This document shows, one piece after another, positions 20,871 through 30,455 of a stretch of DNA of 64,000 nt; the stretch's first letter is position 1; the number at the start of each line of letters is the position of its first letter. The stretch spans positions 3,038,001 to 3,102,000 of the forward strand of contig CP085629.1 of the NCBI GenBank assembly GCA_024704175.1, given 5' to 3'. Made by a program: the position numbers and the translations under genes. Origin of the DNA: Paenibacillus sp. P25 (GTDB taxonomy: Bacteria > Bacillota > Bacilli > Paenibacillales > NBRC-103111). The notes under the pieces are model-generated. The model saw only the letters and a list, made by a program, of their open reading frames with translations, ran no database searches and was not told where the DNA came from.

Positions 20871-20910
20871 AACGAGCCTTCCCCGGCGTCCAGCCAAGGA
20901 AGGGCTCGTT
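20871..20910 (-). terminator. Probable terminator after ileS
   Basis: Long stem: AACGAGCCCTTCC pairs with GGAAGG-CTCGTT across 20871-20910, directly after the inferred ileS stop at 20918. The minus-strand tail is only moderately T-rich (ATAGTTCTATTT). Confidence 0.55.
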
Positions 20911-20917
20911 AGTCCTT

Positions 20918-23689
20918 TTACACCGCACCGTTTCGCGGATCACGCTCGAGCAGCGTTTGCAGAGCGTCGGATGCTCGGCATCATGCCCGACCTCCGGTGT
21001 GACGATCCAGCGGCGCTCGCATTTTTCCCCTTCCGCTACCGCGATTTTCACACTTACCCCTTGGAAGCGATGCGCATCTTCCGGTACCTCGGTCGCCTGC
21101 CGGATGCACTTTCACATCGGAAACGATAAACAGCTGATCGAGCTGCTCGAAGCCTTCCAGCTGCTTCAGCGTCTCTTCCGACGGGTACAAATGCACCGAG
21201 GCGCTCAGGGAGTTGCCGATCAGCTTGCTCTTCCGGGCCTCTTCCAAAGCCTTAAGCACATCGTCGCGGACGGCGATAAACTGCTCCCATTTTTGTTCCA
21301 GCGCTTCGTCGAACAAACCGGAATCCACGGCCGGAAATTCGGCCAACTGTACGCTTGGCGGCTCGGCTGCAGGAATATATTTCCATACCTCATCGGCCGT
21401 ATGCGGCAGAATCGGCGCAATCAGTTTAGTTATTGCCGTGAGGGCATCATATAATACGGTTTGGGCCGCTCTTCTGGACGGGTCCTCTTTGGTGTTGGCA
21501 TACAGCCGGTCTTTTAAAATATCCAGATAAAACGCGCTCAGCTCCACCGCGCAGAAATGGTGCACCGCCTGGTAAACGACATGGAACTCGTAAGCGTCGT
21601 AAGCTTTCGTCACCCGGTCGATCATCCGGTGCAAACGCAGCAGCGCGAACCGGTCCAGCTCGCTCATTTGCGGAACGGCGACGCGATCCTTAACCGGATC
21701 GAAGTCGGACAGGTTTCCGAGCAGGAAGCGCAGCGTATTGCGGATTTTCCGGTAAACCTCGGTGATTTGGCCCAGAATGTTGTCCGAAATTCGGACATCG
21801 GACTGGTAATCCACCGACGATACCCACAGGCGAAGAATATCCGCTCCGAGCTTGTCGCACACTTGGTTCGGATCGACGGTATTGCCAAGCGATTTGGACA
21901 TTTTGCGTCCTTCGCCGTCCAGGGTGAAGCCATGGCTGAGGATGCCTTTGTAAGGCGCCTGCCCTTTGACCGCTACGCCTGTAATCAGCGAAGAGTTGAA
22001 ATAGCCTCGGTATTGGTCGGAGCCTTCCAGATACAGATCCGCCGGCCACTGCAGCTCCTCGCGTGTATCGAGTACGGCTACATGGCTGGAACCGGAGTCG
22101 AACCATACGTCCATGATGTCCGTTTCCTTCCGGAAATGGTCATGGCCGCATTTCGCGCAGACCGTCCCTGCCGGCAAAGCAGTTCAGATTCCTCGCGAAG
22201 GAACCAGCTGTTCGAGCCTTCCTTTTCGAAAATGTCCGCTACATGCTCAATCGTCTCCTGATTGACAAGCGGCTCATTGCAGCTGCGGCAGTAGAAGATC
22301 GGAATCGGCACGCCCCACGCGCGTTGACGGGAGATACACCAGTCTCCGCGGTCTGCAATCATGTTGTGCAGACGGGTCTCGCCCCATTCCGGCGTCCAGT
22401 TGATCCGCTTGATCTCATCCAGCATCTCCTGGCGGAACTTGTCGACGGAAGCAAACCATTGCTCGGTCGCCCGGAAAATGACCGGCTTCTTCGTCCGCCA
22501 ATCGTGCGGATATTGGTGCTGAATGAAATTCATGTGCAGCAGATGGCCGGATTCCTTCAGCATTTCGGTAATCACTTTGTTCGCCTTATCGTAGAACATG
22601 CCTTCGAAGCCGGGAGCTTCCGCCGTAAAATGGCCCTGATCGTCCACCGGACAGAGCACGCCGAGGTTATACTTCTGGCCGATGATGAAGTCGTCTTCCC
22701 CGTGGCCCGGAGCGGTATGAACGCACCCTGTCCCGGCGTCCAGCGTAACATGCTCGCCGACCATCACAAGCGACGTCCGGTCGTAGAACGGATGCTTGCA
22801 GAGCACATACTCCAGCTCGGCCGCCTTTCATCGTGGACAGCACCTTCACGTCCGTCCAGCCGATCTCCTTGGCGGCCGATTCCAGGAGTCCCTGCGCCAG
22901 CACATACTTCTTCCCTGCGGCTTCCACAAGGGCATAATCGAAATCTGGATGCAGCGAGATGCCGAGGTTGGCCGGAAGCGTCCAAGGCGTAGTCGTCCAG
23001 ATCACGATAGACGCATCCTCCGGCAATTTGCCTTTGCCGTCCTGTACCTGGAAGGCCACATAAATGGAGGCCGACGTTTTATCCTTATATTCGATTTCCG
23101 CTTCCGCCAGCGCACTTTCCGAGGACGGTGACCAGTATACCGGCTTTAAGCCTTTATAAATGTAGCCCTTATTCACCATCGCGCCGAAAACGCGGATTTG
23201 CTGCGATTCGTACTTCGGCAACAATGTAATGTAAGGATTGTTCCAGTCGCCGCGGATGCCGAGACGCTTGAATTGCTTCTTCTGCCTCTCCACCCACTCC
23301 AAAGCGTAGTCTTTGCAATAGTCGCGGAATTCCGGCACGCTCATTTTCTTGCGGTCTACCTTGCCGCCGTTGGCGATCGCCTGCTCGATCGGCGACCCGT
23401 GCGTATCCCAACCCGGAACATAGGGCGCGTCGTAGCCCTGCATCGTTTTGAAGCGGACAATCATATCCTTCAAAATTTTGTTCAGCGCATGGCCGATATG
23501 GATGCCCCCATTCGCGTAAGGAGGCCCGTCATGAAGAATAAATTTCGGCCGGCCTTGACGGCTCTTCTGCACCTGTGCGTAAATATCCTTCTCATCCCAT
23601 TCCTGCTGCATCTTCGGCTCCGCTTGGGGCAAGTTGCCGCGCATCGGGAAATCGGTCTGCAGCAAATTCAACGTTTTTCCGTAATCCAT
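20918..23689 (-). CDS. ileS: Isoleucyl-tRNA synthetase (about four frameshifts)
   Basis: Charges tRNA-Ile. Class Ia motifs: HIGH-type [13 protein letters not shown] (near residue 58) and [11 protein letters not shown] (near 600); editing-domain residues are intact. The C-terminal zinc finger begins EKCERRW and continues HPTLCKRC. The start is the ATG at 23689 behind GGAGTGG. Frames break near 22830 (KVLSTMKG to [10 protein letters not shown] region), near 22180, near 21090 and again in the last 20 codons; repaired, the end reads [11 protein letters not shown] and stops at 20918. Composite length is about 923 residues, matching B. subtilis IleS. A T-box leader controls it. Confidence 0.93.
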
Positions 23690-23737
23690 CGTTCGTTCCA
23701 CTCCAATTCTTAAAGGCACTTTATTGCGATTAAATTA

Positions 23738-24019
23738 AAAAAGACCCCACATCCCATAAGGGACGAGAAGTCTCGCGGTACCACCCTAGTTAAGATCAGA
23801 CGGCGGGCATACTTAAAGTTAAGCCGCGCGCCCTATCTTCGCTCTATTGACCGGTAACGGGGTCAGCCGATCCTCTTTACTGCCCATGGGGTTCAAGAGA
23901 CGCTCGAGGGTGATGTTCCGACGCGGCTAAGGTCCGGGCTTGCACCATTCCCCGGCTCGCTGGCCTTCAGCGTATGCGTTGTACTTGTCCCTGTCATCGC
24001 TTTTGCAAGATGTTAACTT
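23738..24019 (-). promoter_or_regulatory. T-box riboswitch leader of ileS (Ile specifier)
   Basis: On the minus strand the leader carries the T-box sequence AGGGTGGTACCGCG (23774-23787) and ends in a terminator stem from AGACTTCTCGTCCC to GGGATGTGGGGTCT, then TTTTTT (about 23740-23775). Stem I features include GATGACAGGGACAAGTA and CCGGGG/CCCGG arms. The predicted specifier is ATC within GGAACATCACCC, an isoleucine codon. Uncharged tRNA-Ile should favour antitermination. Confidence 0.9.
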
Positions 24020-24025
24020 ATTTGG

Positions 24026-24054
24026 AGTATAGCGAAAAAGAAAGCCCGCGTCAA
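24026..24054 (-). promoter_or_regulatory. Sigma-A promoter of the ileS T-box leader
   Basis: On the minus strand TTGACG (24049-24054), a 17-base spacer and TATACT (24026-24031). The remaining bases up to divIVA (24055-24157) show no clear signal. Confidence 0.85.
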
Positions 24055-24157
24055 CTGCGTGACCGGGCCGGCCAAGGCGGTTTCAGACTTGCGTGCTTCC
24101 GAAGGGCCGGATGCTGTCTCCCCTCTCGAACCGGAAGGCCGACAAGGATTCTTTCGG

Positions 24158-24637
24158 TTAGGACTGCTCTACTTCCATGCGCTCCAGCGAGCTCCAATCT
24201 TCTTTGCTGAGCAGCTCCAGCTGCGCTTCGATCAGCGTCCGGAAGCGTGTACGGTAAATCGAGGCCTGCTTCTTCAGCTCCTCGATTTCCATGGAAATTT
24301 TGCGCGATTTGGCCAGCGATTCGTTGATGATCCGGTCGGCGTTCTTCTCCGCTTCCTTGATGATCAGCTGCGCTTCCTTCTTCGCGTTGTTCTTCACCTC
24401 ATCGGCCGCCTCCTGGGCGACGATGATCGTCTTGCTTAACGTCTCTTCGATATTCGCAAAATGGTCAAGCCGCTCCTGGATCGCGTTCAGCTGGTTCTGC
24501 AGCTCCTTGTTTTCACGGATCAGCGCTTCGTAATCCTTGATGACCTGATCCAGAAATTCGTTCACCTGATCTTCGTCATAGCCCCGAAACGATCGGCTGA
24601 ATTCCTTGTTATGTATATCGAGCGGTGTTAATGCCAT
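24158..24637 (-). CDS. divIVA: Cell-division/septum-site protein DivIVA
   Basis: Coiled-coil protein that binds curved membrane at poles and septa and recruits partners. The N-terminal lipid-binding domain reads LTPLDIHNKEFSRSFRGYDE and DQVNEFLDQVIKDYE, followed by long heptad-repeat helices to residue 159. The start is the ATG at 24637 behind GGAGGTGCAGCG; an upstream in-frame extension lacks a site. It is separated from ylmH by a terminator, so it has its own promoter, which I could not place with confidence. Confidence 0.93.
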   Translation of the reverse strand: MALTPLDIHNKEFSRSFRGYDEDQVNEFLDQVIKDYEALIRENKELQNQLNAIQERLDHFANIEETLSKTIIVAQEAADEVKNNAKKEAQLIIKEAEKNADRIINESLAKSRKISMEIEELKKQASIYRTRFRTLIEAQLELLSKEDWSSLERMEVEQS

Positions 24638-24741
24638 CGCTGCACCTCCGGTGAAATTTGCAAACGGGCCGCATCCGAACGTCACCCTGCGTATTTTTAA
24701 TTCCTATTCGACACCAGCTTGCATATTCCTGCATTCCCAAC

Positions 24742-24778
24742 AAAAAAATCGGCCCTTCATACGAATTTGCCGACTTTT
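24742..24778 (-). terminator. Terminator overlapping the 3' end of ylmH
   Basis: On the minus strand GTCGGC (24769-24774) pairs with GCCGAT (24748-24753), followed by TTTTTT. The 5' arm is inside the last codons of ylmH (ending KVGKFV) and the stop codon lies in the loop. Confidence 0.65.
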
Positions 24779-25538
24779 AAGCGAAATCTGCCCTTTTTGG
24801 TTTGCCCTTCGAGCTCCAGCACCTTGAACCGCCCGAAGCCCTTCAGCGATACGACATCTCCCTCCTTGAGGGATTTGCTCGGATCCTCTTCCTGCTTCCA
24901 GTTGACCTTACAGCGTCCCGCCTTGATCGGGATCAGCACCTTCGCCCTGCTCAAACGATATACGTCACTGACAATCCCGTCGAGCCTAAGCGAAGCGACG
25001 GTCAGGTTCATCTCCTCCAGCTTCTGGCCGGCCGGCTCCAGCTTGTCCAGCGGGAGCACCTCGGTCTGCACGTGAACGCGGTGAACCTGATTCAAGTGAA
25101 GCCGTATGAAGTCGGCGATTTCCGATGCAACGAGAACATGGCGACCGTCCTCCCGGACATAGATGTCCCCGATCTTCTCGCGTTTAATGCCAAGACCCAG
25201 GATCGCACCCATATAGTCCCCATGGTCCAGCTCGCTCAGCTTCTCGTCAAGCGATCCGATGCCGATCAGGCTGATGCCCATGTCCTCGTCTTCCAGCACC
25301 CGGTAATCCGGCGCAACCAGGGCCCGTTTCCGTTCCGCGTCCGGATGTCCGCCTTCGAACCGCACCTGCACTTCGTTCCCCGCTGGGCCAGCGTCGTTAA
25401 GATGAACGCCTGCCGCGGATCGAGAAAATCGGTCAGCTTTACGGCATGCTGTTCGGCCCGCTCCACCCATTCGGCGGCTTTGTCCACAAAACGGTGTTCA
25501 TCCGGATGAAAATGATTGTAAATCCGTTCGTTGCTCAC
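24757..25538 (-). CDS. ylmH: S4-domain RNA-binding protein YlmH (one frameshift)
   Basis: B. subtilis YlmH is an S4-domain, ribosome-associated protein of the ylm cell-division cluster. N-terminal part: NHFHPDEHRFVDKAAEWVER. The main part includes YMGAILGLGIKREKIGDIYV, and the C-terminal S4 domain SLRLDGIVSDVYRLSRAKV precedes the end at 24757. The frame breaks near 25378, where LTTLAQRG joins NEVQVRFEGGHPDAERKRAL. Composite length about 260. It follows yggT by 17 bases. Confidence 0.88.
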
Positions 25539-25555
25539 TTGGAATCACCCGTCGA

Positions 25556-25819
25556 TCAGGGAATGAGAAAGCTGATGATCGCAATGATGCCTTCACCCAC
25601 AAATCGAAGCGCAATGAGCGCCACGATCGGCGAAATGTCGATCATCCCGGCGATCGGCGGAATGAAGCGGCGGAAGACGCCCAGGTAAGGTTCGCACAGC
25701 TTCCCGAGAATTTCACCGATAAAACTGTCCCTCGCGCTGGGAAGCCAGGACAAGAGCACGTAAGCAATGATCACGTATTGATAAATGTCAATCAGAGTGC
25801 GTATGTAACCTTCAATCAA
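25556..25819 (-). CDS. ylmG: YggT-family membrane protein YlmG
   Basis: Small integral membrane protein (87 residues from the TTG at 25819; 90 from the GTG at 25828). I prefer TTG because GAGGTG lies 6 bases before it and overlaps the GTG. It has two hydrophobic segments (IDIYQYVIIAYVLLSWLP and a C-terminal IVALIALRFVGEGIIAIISF) separated by the family motif CEPYLGVFRRFIPPIAGMID. The YggT family is linked to division and osmotic tolerance. It lies between sepF and ylmH. Confidence 0.85.
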   Translation of the reverse strand: MIEGYIRTLIDIYQYVIIAYVLLSWLPSARDSFIGEILGKLCEPYLGVFRRFIPPIAGMIDISPIVALIALRFVGEGIIAIISFLIP

Positions 25820-25849
25820 GCTGTTCACCTCGTCGGATTCAATAATTGG

Positions 25850-26275
25850 TTAGCCCTCGGTATTCATTATTTCCGAGATGGACCCGTGAATTTCAACGGT
25901 ATCCGGCGTGCACAGAAAAATGTTCGGCCCGATCTTGGATATCGATCCGTTCAAGGCATACACGGTGCCGCTCAAAAAATCGACGATTCGCGTCGCTTGA
26001 TCCGAACGCACGCGCTGCAGGTTCACGACGACCGGCCGGCGGTTGCGCAGATGGTCGGCGATTTCCTGCGTCTCTTCATAAGAACGCGGCTCATTGAGCA
26101 CTACCCGTATGTTCTTCTGCGAATGAATGCTCACAATGTTCCCCTTATTCTTACGCGGTTCCGGCAAAGGGGTTTCAACTTCTTCATGATGTTCCGTCGT
26201 CCGCTGCTCACGTTCTTCCGCTACCTCTTCTTCCTGCAATCCCAAAAAATTCATAAATTTGTTCATCACGCCCAT
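25850..26275 (-). CDS. sepF: Cell division protein SepF
   Basis: FtsZ-bundling membrane anchor. The N-terminal amphipathic helix [13 protein letters not shown] is followed by an acidic linker (about residues 14-50) and the SepF core with [20 protein letters not shown] and a final [19 protein letters not shown]. The ATG at 26275 is correctly spaced from AAGGAGGAG; the ATG two codons upstream abuts it. 141 residues, intact. Its partner FtsZ is encoded 6 kb away with the matching C-terminal peptide. Confidence 0.93.
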   Translation of the reverse strand: MGVMNKFMNFLGLQEEEVAEEREQRTTEHHEEVETPLPEPRKNKGNIVSIHSQKNIRVVLNEPRSYEETQEIADHLRNRRPVVVNLQRVRSDQATRIVDFLSGTVYALNGSISKIGPNIFLCTPDTVEIHGSISEIMNTEG

Positions 26276-26294
26276 GCTCATCTCCTCCTTTTCC

Positions 26295-26984
26295 TTATTC
26301 CTTACCCACCAGTACGGATCCGAGCCTCACCCAGGTGGCCCCTTCCTCAATGGCCACTTCAAAATCGTTCGACATTCCCATCGACAAACCGCCCACTTCA
26401 TAAGCGAAAATCGCTTCGCCGTTCAGCCGGTCCCGCCATTCGCGCAATTCCCGGAACACCGGGCGGGTCGCCTCCGGCTCCGCTTCATAAGGCGCCATCG
26501 TCATGAGGCCTTCCACCCGCAAATGGGGCAGGGCCGCAATCTGCCGGGCGAATTCGAAGAGCTGCTCCGCCGGCATGCCGTATTTGGTCTCTTCACCCGA
26601 TATGTTAAGCTGAATAAAGCACGGAACCGTGATCCCCAAGGCGACCGCCTTCTTCTCGATCTCCTTCGCCAGCGAAAGCCGGTCAAGCGAATGGATATAT
26701 GCGAACTTGCCGACGACATCCTTCACTTTATTCGTTTGCAGATGGCCGATAAAATGCCATGTCGCCTCTTCGGCAAAAGCCTCCCATTTGGGCTGGACAT
26801 CCTGCCACCGGTTCTCCCCAATATGCTTCAGCCCAAGGCGTATAGCCTGACCCGTTGTCTCCAGCGAGACGTATTTAGTCACCGCGATGATGCCGACTTC
26901 GCTGCGGTCCCGGCCGGCACGGCGGCAGGTCGCCTGTACCCTGGCCTCTACGGCGTCGATTCTTGCTCTAAGCTGCTCTTCCAA
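26295..26984 (-). CDS. PLP homeostasis protein, YggS/YlmE family
   Basis: Alanine-racemase-fold PLP-binding protein (PLPBP) that buffers pyridoxal phosphate. The PLP lysine is in IIAVTKYVS (near residue 35), followed by [23 protein letters not shown], and [20 protein letters not shown] with the phosphate-binding tail. The best start is a TTG at 26984, giving 229 residues, the usual family size; the longer upstream frame lacks homology. Intact. Confidence 0.9.
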   Translation of the reverse strand: MEEQLRARIDAVEARVQATCRRAGRDRSEVGIIAVTKYVSLETTGQAIRLGLKHIGENRWQDVQPKWEAFAEEATWHFIGHLQTNKVKDVVGKFAYIHSLDRLSLAKEIEKKAVALGITVPCFIQLNISGEETKYGMPAEQLFEFARQIAALPHLRVEGLMTMAPYEAEPEATRPVFRELREWRDRLNGEAIFAYEVGGLSMGMSNDFEVAIEEGATWVRLGSVLVGKE

Positions 26985-27067
26985 TGTTCCTCTTTCACCT
27001 CGCTTAGCGAAAGGCGGAAGGGAGCCGAAACGCCCGGCGGCCCGCCTGTCCTCACACTTCGCCGTCT

Positions 27068-27913
27068 TTACGCCCTGATCCCGATCCAGGCCGCCATCCG
27101 GCCCGTCTTCCCTTGTTCTTTGCGGTGGGAGAAAAATAAATCGGTCCGGCGGCTTGTACATAAACCACTTATTTCGATATTTGACGCCATAATTCCTGCT
27201 TTTATCATAATTTGTCGATTTAGCTGTTGCAAGTTCAACATATATTTCCCGTTCGGCTTCCGCTCGTAGAAGGCTTCCGGCTCGCTAAGCGGCCCCAGCT
27301 CCATCAGCACCTTATCCACTCTGGCGATCACCCCGTCGTCCACTTCGTAGCAGCAGACACCGATGGACGGGCCGATGGCGGCCTTCAAATCCCGCGCTTT
27401 GCTGCCGAAGGCCGCGCTCATGGTCTCGACCGCCATTTTGGCGATCTGCAGCACCGTCCCTTTCCAGCCGGCATGCGCAAGCCCCACCGCTCCTCTCACC
27501 GGATCGTAAAAGAACAGCGGCACACAATCGGCGAACAAAGCGTGCAGAATAACGCCGGGTTCATTCGTAACAAAGCCGTCCTTGCACTGCAGCGCGCGTT
27601 CCCGGGACGTATTGCCCGCTCCCCGGTCTTCGCCGGTCACCACCTGAATTTCTTTCCCGTGAACCTGCTCGGCATAGGTGCACGCGTCAAAAGGCACATG
27701 AATCGCCTCCGCCAGCCTTTTGCGGTTCTCAACGACCGAATCCGGATCGTCCTCCACGTGCAAACCAACGTTCAGGCCGTCAAATGCGCCTGTGCTGACG
27801 CCTCCGATCCGGGTGGTGAAGCCGGCGGACAGCCTGGCATTTTTACGCATCCATTCGTCCAGTATCATGACCGAGCACCCGTTATTCGCCTCCCGGAGTA
27901 CAAAAGGCTCCAT
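27068..27913 (-). CDS. pgeF: Multicopper-fold purine nucleoside phosphorylase/peptidoglycan editing factor, YlmD/PgeF family
   Basis: 281-residue YfiH/PgeF-family protein. Metal-binding residues sit in EQVHGKEI, FADCVPLFFYDP and GLAHAGWKGTVLQIAK. E. coli PgeF removes wrongly added amino acids from peptidoglycan precursors, and homologues cleave purine nucleosides; which applies here is not clear. The start at 27913 is behind GGGGGAG. It heads the pgeF-yggS-sepF-ylmG-ylmH unit; a possible -10 TATACT lies at 27950-27955 on the minus strand but has no good -35. Confidence 0.85.
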   Translation of the reverse strand: MEPFVLREANNGCSVMILDEWMRKNARLSAGFTTRIGGVSTGAFDGLNVGLHVEDDPDSVVENRKRLAEAIHVPFDACTYAEQVHGKEIQVVTGEDRGAGNTSRERALQCKDGFVTNEPGVILHALFADCVPLFFYDPVRGAVGLAHAGWKGTVLQIAKMAVETMSAAFGSKARDLKAAIGPSIGVCCYEVDDGVIARVDKVLMELGPLSEPEAFYERKPNGKYMLNLQQLNRQIMIKAGIMASNIEISGLCTSRRTDLFFSHRKEQGKTGRMAAWIGIRA

Positions 27914-27964
27914 CTCCGCTCCCCCTTGAAGTCTTGTTATTTTCTTCTAAGTATACACGAATGA

Positions 27965-28000
27965 CAAAAAAGAGCACACCCCTCACGAGGAAATGCTCTA
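27965..28000 (-). terminator. Terminator of ylmC
   Basis: On the minus strand AGAGCA...CCTC pairs with GGGG...TGCTCT, followed by TTTTTTGTC. It separates ylmC from pgeF. Confidence 0.85.
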
Positions 28001-28025
28001 TATGATGCCGGGATTGCCTCGGGGG

Positions 28026-28349
28026 TTAACCCCGGTAAGAACGGTTCGTTTCGTAAGGAGCCTCCTGCTCTTCCACCGGACGGTAACCGCGAACCTCTTC
28101 CTGCCGGTAGCCGCGGATGTCCTCCAGTTTGACCAGGACGACGTCCATCCCGATTTTAACGATATTTTTCCAGGGAATGACCACATCCGTCGAGGCTCCG
28201 AACAATCCGAAGAACCGCGGGGAATTCGGGACGACGATGGCTTCGATCCGGCCGTTGCGCAGATCGAGCTCCAGGTCGCTTACCTGCCCCAGCCTTTTGC
28301 CGTCCACGATATTGATCACGTCTTTGGTTTGAAAATCCGATATTTTCAC
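28026..28349 (-). CDS. ylmC: PRC-barrel sporulation protein YlmC/YmxH family
   Basis: 107-residue PRC-barrel protein. It starts at a GTG (28349) with VKISDFQTKDVINIVDGKRL and contains LELDLRNGRIEAIVVP and STDVVIPWKNIVKIGMDVVL, the usual YlmC/YmxH pattern. A tail rich in R, Y and E (about residues 85-107) extends beyond the barrel. Placed between sigG and pgeF as in B. subtilis. An upstream in-frame extension through the palindromic element lacks a ribosome site and is not coding. Confidence 0.85.
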   Translation of the reverse strand: MKISDFQTKDVINIVDGKRLGQVSDLELDLRNGRIEAIVVPNSPRFFGLFGASTDVVIPWKNIVKIGMDVVLVKLEDIRGYRQEEVRGYRPVEEQEAPYETNRSYRG

Positions 28350-28404
28350 GCTGCGACCACCACGTTCCCATGGATTGGCGGCGTTTTGCGAGTGAGGGCG
28401 GACC

Positions 28405-28568
28405 CCTGCCTCGTGCAGGCTCCGGGTTCGGGTGTCTGCCTCCGGCCGCTGTTGAAATCCGCAAAAAGTGATTAGAATCAGCAAGGTATCTTTGCGGATT
28501 TCAAAGGCGGGCAGCGCTGACGCGCTTCCTGCGGCAGACACCCGAACCCTACGCAGCTTCTGCGCTGC
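28405..28568. repeat. Long nested palindromic element between ylmC and sigG
   Basis: The 363-base gap 28350-28712 contains a nested structure. Outer arms GGGTTCGGGTGTCTGCC (28424-28440) and its exact reverse complement (28533-28549) form a 17-bp stem. Inner arms GAAATCCGCAAA (28454-28465) and TTTGCGGATTTC (28491-28502) form a 12-bp stem. Small hairpins flank each side: CCTGC/GCAGG at 28405-28419 and GCAGC/GCTGC at 28553-28568. No protein is encoded. It looks like a miniature inverted-repeat element or a stable structured RNA; I found no second copy here. Confidence 0.65.
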
Positions 28569-28639
28569 AAATCCGACCCGATCCGCAAAAGCCTTTTTAC
28601 TACTATATGTGGGCCCTGGGCAAAATGTCCATGCGGCGC

Positions 28640-28682
28640 GAAAAATAAAAAAAGACCTCGTCCGTCGGAACGGGGCGGGTCT
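28640..28682 (-). terminator. Terminator of sigG
   Basis: On the minus strand AGACC...CCGT pairs with ACGG...GGTCT, followed by TTTTTTTATTTTT. It starts 30 bases after the sigG stop. Confidence 0.8.
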
Positions 28683-28712
28683 ATGATTGCAATAAGCCGG
28701 ACGGGCTTGGGG

Positions 28713-29495
28713 TCAGGATTTTACATGCTTTTGCATCTGCGAGATGGCCGATTTCTCCAGCCGCGATACCTGGGCCTGCGAAATGCCGATTTCATCGGCG
28801 ACCTCCATCTGCGTCTTCCCGTCGAAAAAGCGCATGGACAGAATCATTTTCTCCCGGTCGTTCAGCTTGCGCATCGCTTCGCGGAGGGCGATTCCCTCAA
28901 TCCAGGAGATGTCCTTGTTGCGGTCGTCGCTGATTTGATCCATAACGTAAATCGGGTCGCCGCCGTCATGATAAATCGGTTCGAACAGCGATACCGGATC
29001 TTGGATCGCATCGAGGGCGAAGACGACGTCCTCCTTCGGCACGTTCAATGCTTCGGAGATTTCGTAAATCGTGGGCTCCCGCGAATTTTGATTGGTCAGC
29101 TGATCACGAACCTGCAGGGCCTTATAGGCGATGTCCCGCAGCGACCGCGAAACGCGGATCGGGTTGTTATCCCGCAAATACCGGCGGATTTCACCGATGA
29201 TCATGGGAACCGCGTAAGTCGAAAACTTTACATTTTGGCTTAAATCAAAATTATCAATCGCCTTCATCAGTCCGATACAACCGACTTGGAATAAATCGTC
29301 GACAAATTCACCGCGGTTGTTGAAGCGCTGAATGACGCTCAGTACCAAACGGAGATTGCCGTTGACTAATTTCTCTCTTGCAGAGCGTTCGTTATTCGTC
29401 TGCAGCTGCACGAATAGTTCACGCATTTCCGCATTGGTCAAAACCGGTAGCTTTGCCGTATCGACACCGCATATTTCGACTTTGTTTCGGGTCAT
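28713..29495 (-). CDS. sigG: Forespore sigma factor SigG
   Basis: Late forespore RNA polymerase sigma factor. 260 residues, intact. The N-terminus MTRNKVEICGVDTAKLPVLT, region 2 ending KFSTYAVPMIIGEIRRYLRD and region 4 helix-turn-helix EVADEIGISQAQVSRLEKSA are near-identical to known SigG proteins. The start is behind TTGGGAGG. It lies 167 bases after sigE, as in Bacillus, with a hairpin but no clear terminator between, so read-through plus an own promoter is possible. Confidence 0.95.
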   Translation of the reverse strand: MTRNKVEICGVDTAKLPVLTNAEMRELFVQLQTNNERSAREKLVNGNLRLVLSVIQRFNNRGEFVDDLFQVGCIGLMKAIDNFDLSQNVKFSTYAVPMIIGEIRRYLRDNNPIRVSRSLRDIAYKALQVRDQLTNQNSREPTIYEISEALNVPKEDVVFALDAIQDPVSLFEPIYHDGGDPIYVMDQISDDRNKDISWIEGIALREAMRKLNDREKMILSMRFFDGKTQMEVADEIGISQAQVSRLEKSAISQMQKHVKS

Positions 29496-29662
29496 CGTGA
29501 TTACCTCCCAAGGAGAAACATTAATGTTAATTATCTCCTCGGGCTGTTTTTTTATGCGCTTCGCTCCCCCTCCTCAGGGTCCCGGTCGGCCGGCTTTCGA
29601 CAAAAGCCAAGGCGGACAAGGCCTTTTCGAGCATCGCGGTTTCTAAAAATTTTTTTACCAAT

Positions 29663-30385
29663 TTACACCATCTTGTTGAACTCCTTACGAAGCCGCTTGA
29701 TGATGCGTTTCTCCAGGCGCGAGATATACGATTGGGAAATTCCCAGCATATCCGCCACATCCTTTTGCGTTTTTTCCTCGCCGTCCTGCAGCCCGAAGCG
29801 CAGCTCCATGATGATCCGCTCCCGCTCCGACAACTTGTCGAGCGCTTTGTGGAGCAGCTTGCGGTCCACCTGTTCCTCGATATTGCGGTAGATCGTATCG
29901 TTCTCGGTTCCGAGCACGTCGGAGAGCAGCGGCTCGTTGCCGTCCCAATCGATATTCAGCGGCTCATCGAACGACACCTCGGTGCGGATCTTGCTGTTCC
30001 GGCGGAGGTACATCAGAATCTCGTTCTCGATGCAGCGGGAAGCGTAGGTTGCCAGCTTAATCTTCTTCTCCGGATCGAAGGTGTTCACTGCCTTAATCAG
30101 CCCGATCGCTCCAATCGATACAAGATCCTCGATATTGATGCCGGTGTTCTCGAATTTGCGCGCGATATACACGACAAGCCGGAGATTCCGTTCAATCAGC
30201 ATTCCCCGGATCGCCGCGTCGCCCGAAGGAAGCTTCCCGAGCAAATATTCTTCCTCTTCCCGGCTGAGCGGAGGCGGGAGCGCTTCACTTCCTCCGATGT
30301 AATAGATTTCCTCCCCTTTGAGCCCGAGCAGCAGCAAGAGACGGAAATATTGGATTTGCAGCAATAGCTTCCATTTCAATAACAT
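29663..30385 (-). CDS. sigE: Mother-cell sigma factor SigE precursor
   Basis: First mother-cell sigma factor of sporulation, made as inactive pro-sigma-E. The hydrophobic pro-sequence (about residues 1-27, with [20 protein letters not shown] at its end) holds the SpoIIGA cleavage region. Region 2 ([20 protein letters not shown]) and region 4 ([20 protein letters not shown]) are intact. 240 residues; the start is behind AGGAGG. spoIIGA, encoding the processing protease, lies just upstream. Confidence 0.96.
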   Translation of the reverse strand: MLLKWKLLLQIQYFRLLLLLGLKGEEIYYIGGSEALPPPLSREEEEYLLGKLPSGDAAIRGMLIERNLRLVVYIARKFENTGINIEDLVSIGAIGLIKAVNTFDPEKKIKLATYASRCIENEILMYLRRNSKIRTEVSFDEPLNIDWDGNEPLLSDVLGTENDTIYRNIEEQVDRKLLHKALDKLSERERIIMELRFGLQDGEEKTQKDVADMLGISQSYISRLEKRIIKRLRKEFNKMV

Positions 30386-30455
30386 CAGATGTTCCTCCTA
30401 TTCGGTAAGGTTGATCTACGCCGGACGGTATGGTAGGGACAGCGGGAACTCCAGG

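Noticed and set aside
28350..28541. Longer ylmC start upstream of 28349
   Set aside because: The extension runs through the palindromic element, has no homology to YlmC and no ribosome site; GTG at 28349 has the conserved N-terminus.
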